A stretch of 61,451 bases of DNA from an uncultured Cryomorphaceae bacterium (GCA_902614915.1 CACMMX010000011.1:1-61451), one strand, 5' to 3'. Numbered from the stretch's first letter, positions 35,677 to 48,224 are shown. Notes: generated by a model from the letters alone, not told the origin. Program-made: numbers and translations.

Positions 35677-36045
35677 ATGGTACAAACAGAATCAAGATTA
35701 AAAGTAGCAGATAATACCGGTGCCAAAGAAGTTTTGGTGATTCGTGTATTGGGAGGTACAAAAAGAAGATATGCAAGCTTAGGAGATAAAATCGTTATTA
35801 CTGTAAAAGATTCAACTCCTGCAGGAACAGTGAAAAAGGGGCAAGTTAGCACTGCGGTAGTTGTTCGTGTGAAAAAAGAAGTACGTCGTCCTGATGGTTC
35901 GTATATCCGTTTTGACGATAATGCATGTGTATTACTGAACACAGGTGGAGAAATGATAGGTACTCGTGTATTTGGTCCCGTCGCTCGTGAATTGCGAGAC
36001 AAACAATACATGAAGATCGTTTCATTAGCACCCGAAGTTCTTTAA
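35677..36045 (+). CDS. rplN: 50S ribosomal protein L14
   Basis: L14 is at the subunit interface and is the docking site of RsfS, which is encoded at the left end of this window. The 122-residue product starts [27 protein letters not shown] and ends with the standard [25 protein letters not shown] took ATG 35677 by homology; the frame is open further upstream into rpsQ. It follows rpsQ by 2 bp. Confidence 0.97.
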   Translation: MVQTESRLKVADNTGAKEVLVIRVLGGTKRRYASLGDKIVITVKDSTPAGTVKKGQVSTAVVVRVKKEVRRPDGSYIRFDDNACVLLNTGGEMIGTRVFGPVARELRDKQYMKIVSLAPEVL

Positions 36046-36064
36046 TCTTAAGATAACCATAAAA

Positions 36065-36385
36065 ATGGCAAAGTTTAAAGTTAAAAAGGGAGATACAGTT
36101 AAGGTGCTGACAGGTGAGAGCAAAGGCTCTATTGGCCGAATTGTGCGCGTCATGCCTAAAATGAATCGCGTAGTTGTAGAAGGTGTGAACATGATAAAGA
36201 AACATCAGAAACCAAGTGCTGCTAGTCCCCAAGGTGGCATTGTTGAAATGGAAGCTCCAATTCACATTTCAAACGTTACTTTGATAGACCCTTCTACTAA
36301 TGAAACTACTCGTGTGGGTAGGAAATTTGATGATAACGGTAACATTGTACGTTACGCTAAAAAATCCGGTGAGGTATTATCATAA
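36065..36385 (+). CDS. rplX: 50S ribosomal protein L24
   Basis: L24 starts assembly of the 50S subunit. The 106-residue product has the KOW motif [24 protein letters not shown] and [18 protein letters not shown], both typical. It is 19 bp after rplN. Confidence 0.97.
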   Translation: MAKFKVKKGDTVKVLTGESKGSIGRIVRVMPKMNRVVVEGVNMIKKHQKPSAASPQGGIVEMEAPIHISNVTLIDPSTNETTRVGRKFDDNGNIVRYAKKSGEVLS

Positions 36386-36390
36386 ACAGT

Positions 36391-36933
36391 ATGACACCTA
36401 GATTCAAAACAAAATACAGAGAGGAAATCATTGCGAGTTTGCAGGGAGAATTCAATTACAAGAACGTAATGATGGTACCGAAGCTTGAAAAAATTGTAGT
36501 CAGCCAAGGAATTGGTGCGGCAGTTGCTGATAAAAAGTTAGTAGAGCAGGCAATCGCAGAAATGACTTTAATTACGGGTCAAAAAGCGGTGTCAACCAAG
36601 TCAAAGAAAGATGTTAGTAATTTTAAGTTACGTAAAGGAATGCCTATTGGTGCCCGTGTTACGCTGCGCGGAGATAAGATGTATGAATTCCTTGATCGTC
36701 TAGTCAGCGCTTCATTACCTCGTATTAGAGATTTTCAAGGTATTAAAGCCTCCGGCTTCGACGGTAGGGGAAATTATACTTTCGGTATTACTGAGCAAAT
36801 TATCTTCCCGGAAATAGATATTGATAAAGTAAATCGTATTGGTGGTATGGATATCACTTTCGTAACCTCTGCTCCTACGGATAAGGAAGCGAAGGCATTA
36901 TTAATGGCATTTGGTCTACCATTTAAAAAGTAA
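36391..36933 (+). CDS. rplE: 50S ribosomal protein L5
   Basis: L5 binds 5S rRNA and forms part of the central protuberance. The 180-residue product has [21 protein letters not shown] and [25 protein letters not shown], both hallmarks. It follows rplX by 5 bp. Confidence 0.98.
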   Translation: MTPRFKTKYREEIIASLQGEFNYKNVMMVPKLEKIVVSQGIGAAVADKKLVEQAIAEMTLITGQKAVSTKSKKDVSNFKLRKGMPIGARVTLRGDKMYEFLDRLVSASLPRIRDFQGIKASGFDGRGNYTFGITEQIIFPEIDIDKVNRIGGMDITFVTSAPTDKEAKALLMAFGLPFKK

Positions 36934-36938
36934 TTAAT

Positions 36939-37208
36939 ATGGCTAAAGAATCAATGAAAGCTCGCGAAGTTAAACGCGCCAAATTAGTAGCCAAGTACGC
37001 TGCTAAGCGTCAATCTCTAAAAGCGGCAGGCGATTATGAAGGACTGCAGAAGCTTCCTAAAAATGCATCTCCAGTTCGTGGGAGAAACCGCTGTAAATTG
37101 ACAGGACGACCAAGAGGTTATATGCGTCAGTTTGGTCTTTCGCGCGTTTCATTTCGTGAAATGGCAAATAAGGGTTTAATCCCAGGGGTCAAGAAAGCTA
37201 GCTGGTAA
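36939..37208 (+). CDS. rpsN: 30S ribosomal protein S14 (zinc-free, long form)
   Basis: S14 sits in the 30S head. The 89-residue product lacks the CxxC-x12-CxxC zinc motif of the short form and has only one Cys, in [20 protein letters not shown], so it is the zinc-independent type. The C-terminus [25 protein letters not shown] is canonical. Together with L36 below it reduces the zinc demand of this ribosome. Confidence 0.97.
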   Translation: MAKESMKAREVKRAKLVAKYAAKRQSLKAAGDYEGLQKLPKNASPVRGRNRCKLTGRPRGYMRQFGLSRVSFREMANKGLIPGVKKASW

Positions 37209-37224
37209 TTTAGAATTAGAAATT

Positions 37225-37623
37225 ATGTATACAGATCCAATAGCAGATTTCTTAACACGTATACGTAACGGCCAAAGTGCTGGATTACGTGTGGTAGAAG
37301 TCCCCTCAAGTAAGACAAAAGTAGCAATGGCTGGAATCCTTAAGGATCAAGGTTATGTTCACGATTTTAAAGTAGTAGAAGAAGCACCTCAGAATGTTTT
37401 GAAGGTTGCTTTGAAATATGATAGATTAACAAAAGTTCCCGCTATTCGAGAGATAAAGCGTATCTCGAAGCCTGGTTTACGTCAGTATCGTAGTGCTGCT
37501 GATTTACCTCGTGTAAAGAATGGTCTTGGAATAGCTTTAGTTAGTACGTCAAAAGGATTAATGACAGACAAGCAAGCGCGTAAAGAGAATATCGGGGGCG
37601 AGCTGCTATGTACTGTAAGCTAA
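37225..37623 (+). CDS. rpsH: 30S ribosomal protein S8
   Basis: S8 binds 16S helix 21 and represses spc-operon translation in E. coli. The 132-residue product has MYTDPIADFLTRIRNGQSAG and the C-terminal VSTSKGLMTDKQARKENIGGELLCTV, both characteristic. It follows rpsN by 16 bp. Confidence 0.98.
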   Translation: MYTDPIADFLTRIRNGQSAGLRVVEVPSSKTKVAMAGILKDQGYVHDFKVVEEAPQNVLKVALKYDRLTKVPAIREIKRISKPGLRQYRSAADLPRVKNGLGIALVSTSKGLMTDKQARKENIGGELLCTVS

Positions 37624-37635
37624 TTAAGAAAGATT

Positions 37636-38187
37636 ATGTCTAGAATAGGCCAAGCACCAATTGCCGTGCCTGCAGGCGTGGAAATTACGATTAGTGGTGA
37701 AAGCGTGACTGTAAAAGGTAAATTAGGTGAATTATCGCAAGAAGTATCTAGCGGAATCACCGTAAAATTGGAGGATAGCACTGTAAGATTAGAGCGTCCA
37801 TCTGATTCAAAAGAACATAGAGCAAAACATGGTTTATACCGCGCATTAATCAACAATATGATTATTGGTGTAAATGATGGATTTAGTCATACCTTAGAAT
37901 TGATAGGAGTAGGTTACCGAGCATCAAACCAAGGTCAATTATTAGATCTGTCTTTGGGTTACTCTCATAACTTTCTAATTAATATTCCACAAGAGGTAAA
38001 AATTGAAACCACCATGGAGAAGGGTAAAGCTCCGACAGTTAAGTTGACTTCACATGATAAGCAACTTTTAGGTTCTGTAACAGCAAAAATTCGTTCATTA
38101 CGTAAGCCAGAACCTTACAAAGGAAAAGGTATCAAGTTCCAAGGTGAACATATCCGTAGAAAAGCAGGTAAGTCTGCAGCTAAATAA
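37636..38187 (+). CDS. rplF: 50S ribosomal protein L6
   Basis: L6 is near the factor-binding site. The 183-residue product begins MSRIGQAPIAVPAGVEITI and has GYRASNQGQLLDLSLGYSH and PEPYKGKGIKFQGEHIRRKAGKS at the end, as in other L6 proteins. It follows rpsH by 12 bp. Confidence 0.98.
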   Translation: MSRIGQAPIAVPAGVEITISGESVTVKGKLGELSQEVSSGITVKLEDSTVRLERPSDSKEHRAKHGLYRALINNMIIGVNDGFSHTLELIGVGYRASNQGQLLDLSLGYSHNFLINIPQEVKIETTMEKGKAPTVKLTSHDKQLLGSVTAKIRSLRKPEPYKGKGIKFQGEHIRRKAGKSAAK

Positions 38188-38196
38188 TATTTGGAC

Positions 38197-38553
38197 ATGG
38201 CATTAACTAAATCAGAAAGGAGATTACGCATTCGCAGAAGAATTCGCAAGGTAGTTACAGGTACAGCTGCAAAGCCTCGATTGTCAGTTTTCAGAAGCAA
38301 TAAAGAGATATATGCTCAATTGATTGATGATGTAAAGCAACAAACATTATTGTCATTTTCGTCAAGGAGTAAAGAGGTCGAAGGTATTACTGGCACGAAG
38401 AGTGATAAAAGTTTCCAGGTTGGTGAAGAATTGGCCAAGATTGCCATAAAAAAAGGAATTACTGAAGTTTGCTTTGACCGTGGTGGATATTTATATCACG
38501 GTCGCGTTAAACAACTTGCAGAAGGCGCACGTAAGGGCGGCTTAAAATTTTAA
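38197..38553 (+). CDS. rplR: 50S ribosomal protein L18
   Basis: L18 binds 5S rRNA with L5. The 118-residue product starts MALTKSERRLRIRRRIRKVV and ends FDRGGYLYHGRVKQLAEGARKGGLKF, canonical. ATG 38197 was chosen over TTG 38191. Its stop abuts the rpsE start (TAAATG). Confidence 0.97.
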   Translation: MALTKSERRLRIRRRIRKVVTGTAAKPRLSVFRSNKEIYAQLIDDVKQQTLLSFSSRSKEVEGITGTKSDKSFQVGEELAKIAIKKGITEVCFDRGGYLYHGRVKQLAEGARKGGLKF

Positions 38554-39078
38554 ATGTCGAGTAAAATGAATAACTCACGTAAAGTTAAGCCTACGGGTAT
38601 TGAATTAGTTGACCGCTTAGTGGCGGTAAATCGTGTCACCAAAGTAAATAAAGGTGGTCGTACATTTAGTTTCTCTGCAATCGTCGTTGTTGGAGATGAA
38701 AACGGTACTGCTGGTTACGGAACTGGGAAGTCAAAAGAGGTAAGTGAAGCTATTGCTAAGGCGGTGGAAGATGCAAAGAAAAATTTGTATCGAATATCAT
38801 TACTAAAGAGCACAATCCCACACGAAGAGAATGGTAAATTTGCGGGTTCCCGTGTTTTCTTACGGCCTGCATCAAGTGGTACTGGAGTTATAGCTGGAGG
38901 TGCAATGCGCGCTGTTTTAGAAAGTGTTGGTGTACATGATGTTTTAGCTAAGAGTAAAGGTTCGTCAAATCCGCAAAATGTTGTAAAAGCTACTTTTGAT
39001 GCATTATTAAAAATGCGAAGTGCTCAGGATGTAGCAAAGACGAGAGGTATTTCATTAGACAAAGTGTTTAACGGATAA
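38554..39078 (+). CDS. rpsE: 30S ribosomal protein S5
   Basis: S5 affects decoding accuracy and mRNA unwinding. The 174-residue product has [32 protein letters not shown] and the [19 protein letters not shown] stretch, typical. It follows rplR with no gap, which suggests coupled translation. Confidence 0.98.
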   Translation: MSSKMNNSRKVKPTGIELVDRLVAVNRVTKVNKGGRTFSFSAIVVVGDENGTAGYGTGKSKEVSEAIAKAVEDAKKNLYRISLLKSTIPHEENGKFAGSRVFLRPASSGTGVIAGGAMRAVLESVGVHDVLAKSKGSSNPQNVVKATFDALLKMRSAQDVAKTRGISLDKVFNG

Positions 39079-39089
39079 TCTAAATGAGC

Positions 39090-39269
39090 ATGGCAAAAAT
39101 TAAAATCACCCAAAAGCGAAGTTTAATTGGACGTTCGCGTCGTCAAAAAGCGACAATGGAAGCACTTGGTTTGCGTAAGATTAATGCTTCAGTTGAAGTG
39201 GAGGACACTTCGCAAGTATTAGGTATGGTACGTAAAGTATCTCACTTAGTAGATGTAGTAAAACTTTAA
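39090..39269 (+). CDS. rpmD: 50S ribosomal protein L30
   Basis: L30 is a small protein of the 50S surface. The 59-residue product ([20 protein letters not shown]) has the typical [28 protein letters not shown]. An ATG two codons upstream (39084) would add MetSer. It is 11 bp after rpsE. Confidence 0.93.
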   Translation: MAKIKITQKRSLIGRSRRQKATMEALGLRKINASVEVEDTSQVLGMVRKVSHLVDVVKL

Positions 39270-39273
39270 TATA

Positions 39274-39280
39274 AAAGGAG
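39274..39280 (+). promoter_or_regulatory. Shine-Dalgarno-like AAAGGAG before rplO
   Basis: AAAGGAG lies 4 nt before the rplO ATG at 39285. Most starts in this cluster have no such sequence, as expected for Bacteroidota, so this one stands out. Confidence 0.6.
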
Positions 39281-39284
39281 AGAA

Positions 39285-39734
39285 ATGGATTTATCAAATC
39301 TTCAACCTGCGAAAGGAGCAACCCACAGCCGTAAGCGAGTAGGAAGAGGTGAAGGCTCTGGACATGGAGGTACTTCTACACGAGGACACAAGGGAGCTCA
39401 GTCGCGTTCAGGTTACAGCCGTAAAATTGGTTTTGAAGGTGGTCAGATGCCACTTCAACGACGTGTTCCTAAGTTTGGTTTCACAAATCCGAATCGTACG
39501 GAATATAAAGGATTAAACCTAGACACTTTACAATCTTTAGTAGAGGCGAAAAAACTCAAAACTAAGATTACTTTCGAAGATCTTGTGGAAAACGGTCTTG
39601 TAGGAAAAAAAGAGTTCGTCAAAATTTTGGGAAGAGGTGTATTGACGAAGAAGTTAAACATAACTGTTCATGCCTTCAGTAAATCTGCAGTAGCCGCCAT
39701 TGAAGCGCAAGGCGGTACAGCAACTACTCTATAA
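39285..39734 (+). CDS. rplO: 50S ribosomal protein L15
   Basis: L15 is a late-assembling 50S protein. The 149-residue product starts [37 protein letters not shown] and has [18 protein letters not shown], standard. It is 15 bp after rpmD and is preceded by a Shine-Dalgarno-like sequence. Confidence 0.97.
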   Translation: MDLSNLQPAKGATHSRKRVGRGEGSGHGGTSTRGHKGAQSRSGYSRKIGFEGGQMPLQRRVPKFGFTNPNRTEYKGLNLDTLQSLVEAKKLKTKITFEDLVENGLVGKKEFVKILGRGVLTKKLNITVHAFSKSAVAAIEAQGGTATTL

Positions 39735-39740
39735 ATCGCA

Positions 39741-41087
39741 ATGAAGAATTTCGTAGAAACCATAAAAAATATTTGGAGTATCGAAGAGTTGAAGGGTAAA
39801 ATCTTGACTACTCTTGGCCTAATCTTAATTTATAGAATTGGTTCAACGGTTTTGTTACCCGGTATTAATCCTGACAGTTTAACCCAACTTCAGGCACAAA
39901 CTTCTGAAGGTCTTTTAGGTGTTTTGAACGCTTTTACTGGTGGAGCCTTTTCGAGAGCTTCTGTTTTAGCTCTCGGTATTATGCCATATATCTCCGCATC
40001 GATTATAATTCAATTGATGGGTATGGCGGTCCCTGCAGTTCAGAAAATGCAGAAAGATGGTGAAAGCGGACGTAGAAAGTTGAATCAAATAACACGTTAC
40101 TTGACAATTTTAATTGCTGGGGTTCAGGCTCCAAGTTATTTGGCAAATCTTAGTGCACAGGGAGTTGTGTTGACTATGGATCCAGGTACATTCTGGTTCT
40201 TGGCTTGGGTAACACTTACCACTGGTACTATTTTCGCAATGTGGTTAGGTGAACGCATCACAGATAAGGGAATTGGTAATGGTATTTCATTACTGATTAT
40301 GGTTGGTATAATTGCAACTTTACCTCAAGCTTTCTTTCAAGAGATGCTTTCTCAAGTAAATCAAGGTGCAGGGTGGGTTGCATTTATTATTGAATTATTT
40401 GCATTGTTTGTAATTACGATGTTTGCAATTGCATTAACTCAAGCTGTACGACAAATACCAGTCCAATATGCGAAACAGGCTGCAGCTGCCGGTAAAGGAT
40501 TAACAACTTCCACAGCGCGTCAATATTTACCCATGAAGGTAAATGCCGCTGGTGTGATGCCTATTATTTTTGCTCAAGCGATTATGTTCATCCCTATCAC
40601 TGTTCTTCAATATAGTGGTGCACAGGGCGATGGCATCAATTGGATAATTACAGTTTTTGGTAATATTCAAGGGTTTGGATATAATTTAACTTTTGGGCTA
40701 TTAATTATCATATTTACTTATTTCTACACTGCAATTCAGGTAAACACGAATTCCATAGCTGATGACTTGAAAAGAAATGGAGGTTTTGTACCGGGAATTA
40801 AACCAGGCGCGCCAACTGCTGAATTCTTGGATACGGTTTTAAGTAGAATCACTTTCCCAGGCTCACTTCTTCTAGCTCTTATTGCTGTATTGCCGGCGGT
40901 AGCAATGGTTATAGGGTTAAATACCCAATGGGCTTACTTTTATGGAGGTACATCCTTGTTGATTACTGTAGGTGTAATCTTAGATACACTTCAACAAGTT
41001 GAGAGTTATCTGTTGAACCGTCATTACGATGGTTTGATGAAGTCTGGGAAATTGAGAGGAAGAACACAAACTAGCACCTTTAGTTAA
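39741..41087 (+). CDS. secY: Protein translocase subunit SecY
   Basis: SecY forms the pore of the Sec translocon in the inner membrane. The 448-residue protein has ten predicted membrane segments, the plug/TM2 region [18 protein letters not shown] and the C-terminal [40 protein letters not shown], both standard. It is 6 bp after rplO. The adk and map genes that follow secY in many bacteria are absent here. Confidence 0.98.
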   Translation: MKNFVETIKNIWSIEELKGKILTTLGLILIYRIGSTVLLPGINPDSLTQLQAQTSEGLLGVLNAFTGGAFSRASVLALGIMPYISASIIIQLMGMAVPAVQKMQKDGESGRRKLNQITRYLTILIAGVQAPSYLANLSAQGVVLTMDPGTFWFLAWVTLTTGTIFAMWLGERITDKGIGNGISLLIMVGIIATLPQAFFQEMLSQVNQGAGWVAFIIELFALFVITMFAIALTQAVRQIPVQYAKQAAAAGKGLTTSTARQYLPMKVNAAGVMPIIFAQAIMFIPITVLQYSGAQGDGINWIITVFGNIQGFGYNLTFGLLIIIFTYFYTAIQVNTNSIADDLKRNGGFVPGIKPGAPTAEFLDTVLSRITFPGSLLLALIAVLPAVAMVIGLNTQWAYFYGGTSLLITVGVILDTLQQVESYLLNRHYDGLMKSGKLRGRTQTSTFS

Positions 41088-41088
41088 T

Positions 41089-41304
41089 ATGGCAAAGCAA
41101 AATGCAATAGAACAAGATGGAACAGTAACCGAAGCTTTGTCAAACGCCATGTTTCGAGTAGAGCTAGAAAATGGTCATATTGTTACAGCGCATATCTCAG
41201 GAAAAATGAGAATGCACTATATCAAATTATTACCAGGAGATAAAGTAAAATTAGAAATGAGCCCTTATGATTTATCAAAGGCTCGTATAACGTATAGGTA
41301 CTAA
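41089..41304 (+). CDS. infA: Translation initiation factor IF-1
   Basis: IF-1 binds the A site of the 30S subunit during initiation. The 71-residue S1-fold protein has [25 protein letters not shown] and [22 protein letters not shown], canonical. It starts 1 bp after the secY stop. Confidence 0.98.
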   Translation: MAKQNAIEQDGTVTEALSNAMFRVELENGHIVTAHISGKMRMHYIKLLPGDKVKLEMSPYDLSKARITYRY

Positions 41305-41308
41305 TAAA

Positions 41309-41425
41309 ATGAAAGTAAGAGCTTCAGTTAAAAAGCGCAGTGCGGACTGCAAAATCGTCCGTCGTAAAGGACGCTTGTATGTTATTAACAAAAAGAACCC
41401 AAAGTTCAAGCAACGTCAGGGTTAA
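41309..41425 (+). CDS. rpmJ: 50S ribosomal protein L36 (zinc-free form)
   Basis: A 38-residue protein, [17 protein letters not shown] at the start and [11 protein letters not shown] at the end. Zinc-binding L36 has CxxC, a third Cys and a His; here the first Cys, third Cys and His are replaced (only one Cys remains at residue 14), so it should not bind zinc. It lies between infA and rpsM, its usual place. L36 of this type is common in Flavobacteriia. Confidence 0.95.
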   Translation: MKVRASVKKRSADCKIVRRKGRLYVINKKNPKFKQRQG

Positions 41426-41447
41426 TTGATATTATAGAAAGAATACT

Positions 41448-41825
41448 ATGGCAAGGATTGCAGGGGTAGATTTACCTAGAAATAAGCGCGGTGTAGTTGG
41501 GCTAACATACATTTATGGTATCGGCCTGAGTCGATCACAAGAGATTTTGGCGAAAGCTGGGGTTAGCGAAGATGTAAAGGTTCAAGAATGGACTGATGAC
41601 CAACTTACAACTATTAGAGGATTGATTTCTGATGAATACATTGTTGAGGGTGAGTTACGTTCAGAAATCCAATTAAACATTAAGCGTATGATGGATATTG
41701 GTTGTAATCGTGGTATCCGTCATCGTGTGGGTCTTCCACTGCGAGGACAGCGTACGAAGAATAATTCTCGCACGAGAAAAGGTAAGAGAAAAACAGTTGC
41801 AAATAAGAAAAAAGCAACTAAATAA
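41448..41825 (+). CDS. rpsM: 30S ribosomal protein S13
   Basis: S13 contacts the P-site tRNA and bridges to the 50S subunit. The 125-residue product has [25 protein letters not shown] and [21 protein letters not shown], both diagnostic. First gene of the alpha section, 22 bp after rpmJ. Confidence 0.98.
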   Translation: MARIAGVDLPRNKRGVVGLTYIYGIGLSRSQEILAKAGVSEDVKVQEWTDDQLTTIRGLISDEYIVEGELRSEIQLNIKRMMDIGCNRGIRHRVGLPLRGQRTKNNSRTRKGKRKTVANKKKATK

Positions 41826-41837
41826 TAGTTATTAGTT

Positions 41838-42230
41838 ATGGCTAAGAAACAAATAAAACAGACCAAGAAGCGTAAAGTTCGAGTCGAAGCGATGGGTGAA
41901 GCACACATCGGATCTTCATTCAACAATATAATTATCTCTTTGACGAACCAACAAGGACAGGTTATTTCTTGGTCCTCTGCTGGTAAGATGGGATTTCGCG
42001 GAAGTAAGAAAAATACCCCTTATGCTGCCCAAATTGCCGCCGAAGATTGCGGTAGAGTCGCATTGGAAGCTGGTCTGAAAAAAGTTAAAGTGTACGTGAA
42101 GGGCCCTGGAAATGGTCGTGAGAGCGCGATTCGTTCATTACACAATCTCGGTATTGAAGTGGTGGAAATTATTGATATTACTCCAACACCGCATAACGGT
42201 TGCCGTGCACCCAAAAAGCGTCGCGTTTAA
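41838..42230 (+). CDS. rpsK: 30S ribosomal protein S11
   Basis: S11 is on the platform near the anti-Shine-Dalgarno helix. The 130-residue product has [41 protein letters not shown] and [17 protein letters not shown] at the end, canonical. It is 12 bp after rpsM. Confidence 0.98.
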   Translation: MAKKQIKQTKKRKVRVEAMGEAHIGSSFNNIIISLTNQQGQVISWSSAGKMGFRGSKKNTPYAAQIAAEDCGRVALEAGLKKVKVYVKGPGNGRESAIRSLHNLGIEVVEIIDITPTPHNGCRAPKKRRV

Positions 42231-42251
42231 TTAATGTAGAAGTAAAATATT

Positions 42252-42857
42252 ATGGCAAGATATAGAGGACCAAAATCAAAGATAGCACGCCGAATGGGTG
42301 AGCCAATCTTTGGACCAGATAGCTCTTTTGAGAAACGTAAATACGCCCCAGGACAGCATGGGAATGCACGTCGTCGAGGTAAAAAAAGTGAATATGCGAT
42401 TCAATTGCAGGAAAAGCAGAAAGCAAAATACACTTACGGTCTCCTAGAAAGACAGTTCGCTAATATGTTTGACAAAGCTTCTCGAAGCAAAGGAAAAACA
42501 GGTGATGTCTTATTGCAACTCTGTGAGAGTCGATTAGATAATGTTGTTTTCCGTTTAGGTTTAGGTAAGACTCGTGATGCCGCAAGGCAGTTGGTAGGAC
42601 ACCGTCACATTACCTTAAATGGCGAATTAGCGAGCATTCCATCAATAAACGTGAAGCCAGGAGATGTCATTGGTGTTCGTGAAAAATCAAAGTCATTAGT
42701 AGTTATCGGAGACTCTTTGGCCTCAAAAAATACCAATCATCCATGGATAGAATGGAATGAAAGTAAAATGGAAGGAACATTTCTCAGTGTACCTTCTCGC
42801 GATGCTATTCCTGAAAATATCAAGGAGCAATTGATTGTAGAATTATACTCTAAATAA
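42252..42857 (+). CDS. rpsD: 30S ribosomal protein S4
   Basis: S4 starts 30S assembly and, in E. coli, represses the alpha operon. The 201-residue product has the S4 RNA-binding domain ([35 protein letters not shown]) in the middle and the N-terminal [20 protein letters not shown], as in zinc-free S4. It is 21 bp after rpsK. Confidence 0.98.
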   Translation: MARYRGPKSKIARRMGEPIFGPDSSFEKRKYAPGQHGNARRRGKKSEYAIQLQEKQKAKYTYGLLERQFANMFDKASRSKGKTGDVLLQLCESRLDNVVFRLGLGKTRDAARQLVGHRHITLNGELASIPSINVKPGDVIGVREKSKSLVVIGDSLASKNTNHPWIEWNESKMEGTFLSVPSRDAIPENIKEQLIVELYSK

Positions 42858-42879
42858 TAACATCTTATTCCCATTCAAT

Positions 42880-43872
42880 ATGGCTATTCTTAATTTCCAA
42901 AAGCCGGACAAAGTAATCATGAATGCATCAACTGATAAAGACGGTCAGTTTGAATTCAGACCTCTTGAGCCGGGTTACGGCTTAACAGTTGGTAATGCCC
43001 TTCGTAGGGTTTTATTATCAGGACTTGAAGGCTTTGCTTTGACTTCTTTTAGAATTGACGGCATTAATCACGAATTCAGCACAATTGAAGCTGTTGTAGA
43101 AGACGTTACAGAGATAGCGCTCAATTTGAAGCAAATCCGTTTCAAGCAACAAATTGAAACAGTAGATAGTGAAACTGTTAAGATTTCAGTTAGTGGTAAA
43201 GAGCAACTCTTGGCCGGTGATTTAGCTGCACATATTACCTCTTTCCAGGTATTAAATCCTGAATTGGTGATATGTAATATGGACACCAGTGTTGATCTTT
43301 CTTTCGAGGTTGTAATAGAGAAAGGTCGCGGTTATGTGGGTGCAGAAGTTAATAAAAAGGTTGACGCTCCGCTTGGTACAATCGCGCTTGATAGCATCTA
43401 TACTCCTATAAAAAATGTAAAGTATTCAATTGAAAATTATCGTGTTGAACAGAAAACAGATTTTGAAAAATTGATTATGGAGATTGAAACAGACGGATCG
43501 ATTCTCCCAAAAGATGCTTTGACTGAGGCTGCGAAAATCTTAATCCATCATTTTATGTTATTTAGTGATGAGCGCATAAGTTTAGAGGATGAGGAAAGTG
43601 CTGAAACTGAAAGTTATGACGAAGAAGCATTACATATGCGTCAGTTGCTTAAGACTAGGCTTCACGACATGGACTTAAGTGTACGTGCTTTGAATTGTTT
43701 GAAGGCAGCAGAGGTTGATACATTAGGTGATTTAGTGACTTACTCTAAGTCTGATTTGATGAAGTTCCGCAATTTCGGTAAGAAATCGCTTACTGAATTA
43801 GAAGAATTAGTTGATAGTAAAAACTTGAGCTTTGGAATGGATATTTCCAAATACAAGCTTGATAAAGAATAA
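42880..43872 (+). CDS. rpoA: DNA-directed RNA polymerase subunit alpha
   Basis: Alpha dimerises to scaffold RNA polymerase and its C-terminal domain binds UP elements and activators. The 330-residue protein has the N-terminal dimerisation domain ([24 protein letters not shown]), a flexible linker near residue 235 and the C-terminal domain ([42 protein letters not shown]). It is 22 bp after rpsD and 2 bp before rplQ. Confidence 0.98.
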   Translation: MAILNFQKPDKVIMNASTDKDGQFEFRPLEPGYGLTVGNALRRVLLSGLEGFALTSFRIDGINHEFSTIEAVVEDVTEIALNLKQIRFKQQIETVDSETVKISVSGKEQLLAGDLAAHITSFQVLNPELVICNMDTSVDLSFEVVIEKGRGYVGAEVNKKVDAPLGTIALDSIYTPIKNVKYSIENYRVEQKTDFEKLIMEIETDGSILPKDALTEAAKILIHHFMLFSDERISLEDEESAETESYDEEALHMRQLLKTRLHDMDLSVRALNCLKAAEVDTLGDLVTYSKSDLMKFRNFGKKSLTELEELVDSKNLSFGMDISKYKLDKE

Positions 43873-43874
43873 AG

Positions 43875-44381
43875 ATGAGACACGGTAAGAAAAATAATCA
43901 TCTCGGCAGAAAGACGGCGCATAGAAAAGCGATGTTGAGTAATATGGCTGGCTCTCTTATTGAGCATAAACGTATTAATACCACGGTTCAAAAAGCTAAG
44001 GAGCTGCGTAGGTTCGTTGAGCCCCTGATAACTCGCTCAAAGGAGAATACTACCCATAATCGCAGAACTGCCTTTGCAGTATTGAGAAGCAAGCTTGCTG
44101 TTACTGAATTATTCACAGTAGTAGGTCCAAAGGTTGCTGATCGTCCAGGCGGGTACATACGCATTATTAAGACAGCAAACCGATTAGGAGACAATGCAGA
44201 GATGTGTATGGTTGAATTAGTGGACTTTAATCAGCTCTACACAAAAGAAGAAAAGAAGAAAACGACTCGACGTAGCCGTCGCGCGAAACCTGCTGTTGAA
44301 CAGCTAGAACCAGCCCCTACTGCTGAGGAGGTTACAGAAAAAGTTACGGTAGAAGAAACTAAGGAAGAATCTGCTGAATAA
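43875..44381 (+). CDS. rplQ: 50S ribosomal protein L17, extended
   Basis: The 168-residue product contains a complete L17 ([45 protein letters not shown]) of about 120 residues, then a tail: a basic stretch [13 protein letters not shown] followed by an acidic one rich in Glu and Thr (about residues 138-168). Tails of this sort are common in Bacteroidota. Last gene of the cluster before a terminator. Confidence 0.96.
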   Translation: MRHGKKNNHLGRKTAHRKAMLSNMAGSLIEHKRINTTVQKAKELRRFVEPLITRSKENTTHNRRTAFAVLRSKLAVTELFTVVGPKVADRPGGYIRIIKTANRLGDNAEMCMVELVDFNQLYTKEEKKKTTRRSRRAKPAVEQLEPAPTAEEVTEKVTVEETKEESAE

Positions 44382-44424
44382 TGAAAGACAAATGTGCCAA
44401 ATAGGTCATTGTTGGTTAATTTAA

Positions 44425-44462
44425 AGGGGAATTGGGCTTAGGCCGAATTCCCCCTTTTTTTA
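44425..44462 (+). terminator. Rho-independent terminator after rplQ, 12 nt before carA
   Basis: GGGGAATT is mirrored by AATTCCCC, with additional GGGC/GGCC pairing at the base of the loop, followed by a run of seven to eight T. It is 44 nt after the rplQ stop. Because carA starts at 44474 and no promoter is visible between hairpin and ATG, it might also act as an attenuator. Confidence 0.85.
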
Positions 44463-44473
44463 AACTATTATCC

Positions 44474-46898
<2,425 letters not shown>

Positions 46899-46919
46899 TA
46901 TCAATCCTAAAACTCTATA

Positions 46920-48224
46920 ATGGACAGAATTAAAGAACAATTTCGCGACACATTTCCGTCAATAGTGGCTGATACAAAGAAATTCTTGAAAGAGCATTCA
47001 GATGAGAAAGTTGGGGAAATAAAGTTGGGACAACTTTACGGAGGAATGCGTGGCATGCCAGCATTAATCTGTGAAACTTCAAAACTTGATCCAGAGGAAG
47101 GAATTCGATTTAGGGGTTACAGTATACCTGAGCTTCAAGAAAAGTTACCCAAGTACCCCGGTGGAGAACAACCGTTACCAGAAGGACTTTTTCACTTGAT
47201 GCTCATGAATGAGTTGCCTACGGAGGACCAAGCACGACGTTTAAGTAACAATTGGGTGCGAAGAAGTAATGTTCCTGTCCACGTATTTAAGGCCATTGAC
47301 GCATTACCAAATCGTACGCATCCAATGACTCAATTTTCAATCGCCATTATGGCAATGAGAACAGAGAGTGAGTTTGCAAAGGCGTATTCAAACGGTGTGC
47401 ATAAGAGCGAGTATTGGGATTCGACCTATGAGGATAGCATGAATTTAATTGCCCGTCTTCCAAGAGTAGCGGCATACATTTATAGACGAATGTATCATAA
47501 CGATCAGCATATTGAGCCAGATCCCAAACTTGATTGGGCTGGGAATTTTGCATATATGCTTGGTTTTGACAATGATGACTTCAAGGAACTGATGCGTATG
47601 TACCTTACTATTCATGCAGACCACGAAGGAGGAAATGTAAGTGCTCATACGGTGCACCTTGTTGGATCGGCACTGAGCGATGCGTATTTGAGCTTTTCGG
47701 CTGGAATGAACGGTTTAGCCGGTCCATTGCATGGTTTGGCTAATCAGGAGGTGATTAGATGGATTAATAATATGCGGCAAGAATTGGGAGGTGGACTTCC
47801 AACAAAAGATCAAATTGCAAATTATTGTAAGCAAACATTAGCCTCCGGAAAGGTAATTCCAGGTTTTGGTCACGCGGTGCTTCGTAAAACAGATCCAAGG
47901 TATACGGCACAGCGCGAGTTTGCATTAGCCAAAATGCCTAACGATGAGCTATTTAAGATTATCAGTATGGTTTATGAGGTTGTTCCCGATATTTTAGCAG
48001 CGACCGGGAAGGTCAAAAATCCATGGCCTAATGTTGATGCGCACAGTGGTCAATTGCTTACCCATTATGGATTTGTTGAATATGAATTCTATACCGTCTT
48101 GTTTGGTGTTGCGCGTTCTTTAGGTACATTATCAAATTTGATTCTGGACCGTGCCATTGGGATGCCCATAGAACGTCCTGGTTCCAAAACTACCGAGTTG
48201 TTAATGAAACAATTCGAAAAATAA
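46920..48224 (+). CDS. gltA: Citrate synthase, mitochondrial/eukaryotic-like type
   Basis: Citrate synthase condenses acetyl-CoA and oxaloacetate to start the TCA cycle. The 434-residue protein resembles the animal mitochondrial enzyme from memory, not the usual bacterial hexameric one: LYGGMRGMPALICETSKLDP, LTIHADHEGGNVSAHT, and PLHGLANQE, PGFGHAVLRKTDPRYT and NPWPNVDAHSG. Catalytic residues are His271, His318 and Asp373. It is 21 bp after eno and 200 bp before rpsA. Confidence 0.93.
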   Translation: MDRIKEQFRDTFPSIVADTKKFLKEHSDEKVGEIKLGQLYGGMRGMPALICETSKLDPEEGIRFRGYSIPELQEKLPKYPGGEQPLPEGLFHLMLMNELPTEDQARRLSNNWVRRSNVPVHVFKAIDALPNRTHPMTQFSIAIMAMRTESEFAKAYSNGVHKSEYWDSTYEDSMNLIARLPRVAAYIYRRMYHNDQHIEPDPKLDWAGNFAYMLGFDNDDFKELMRMYLTIHADHEGGNVSAHTVHLVGSALSDAYLSFSAGMNGLAGPLHGLANQEVIRWINNMRQELGGGLPTKDQIANYCKQTLASGKVIPGFGHAVLRKTDPRYTAQREFALAKMPNDELFKIISMVYEVVPDILAATGKVKNPWPNVDAHSGQLLTHYGFVEYEFYTVLFGVARSLGTLSNLILDRAIGMPIERPGSKTTELLMKQFEK

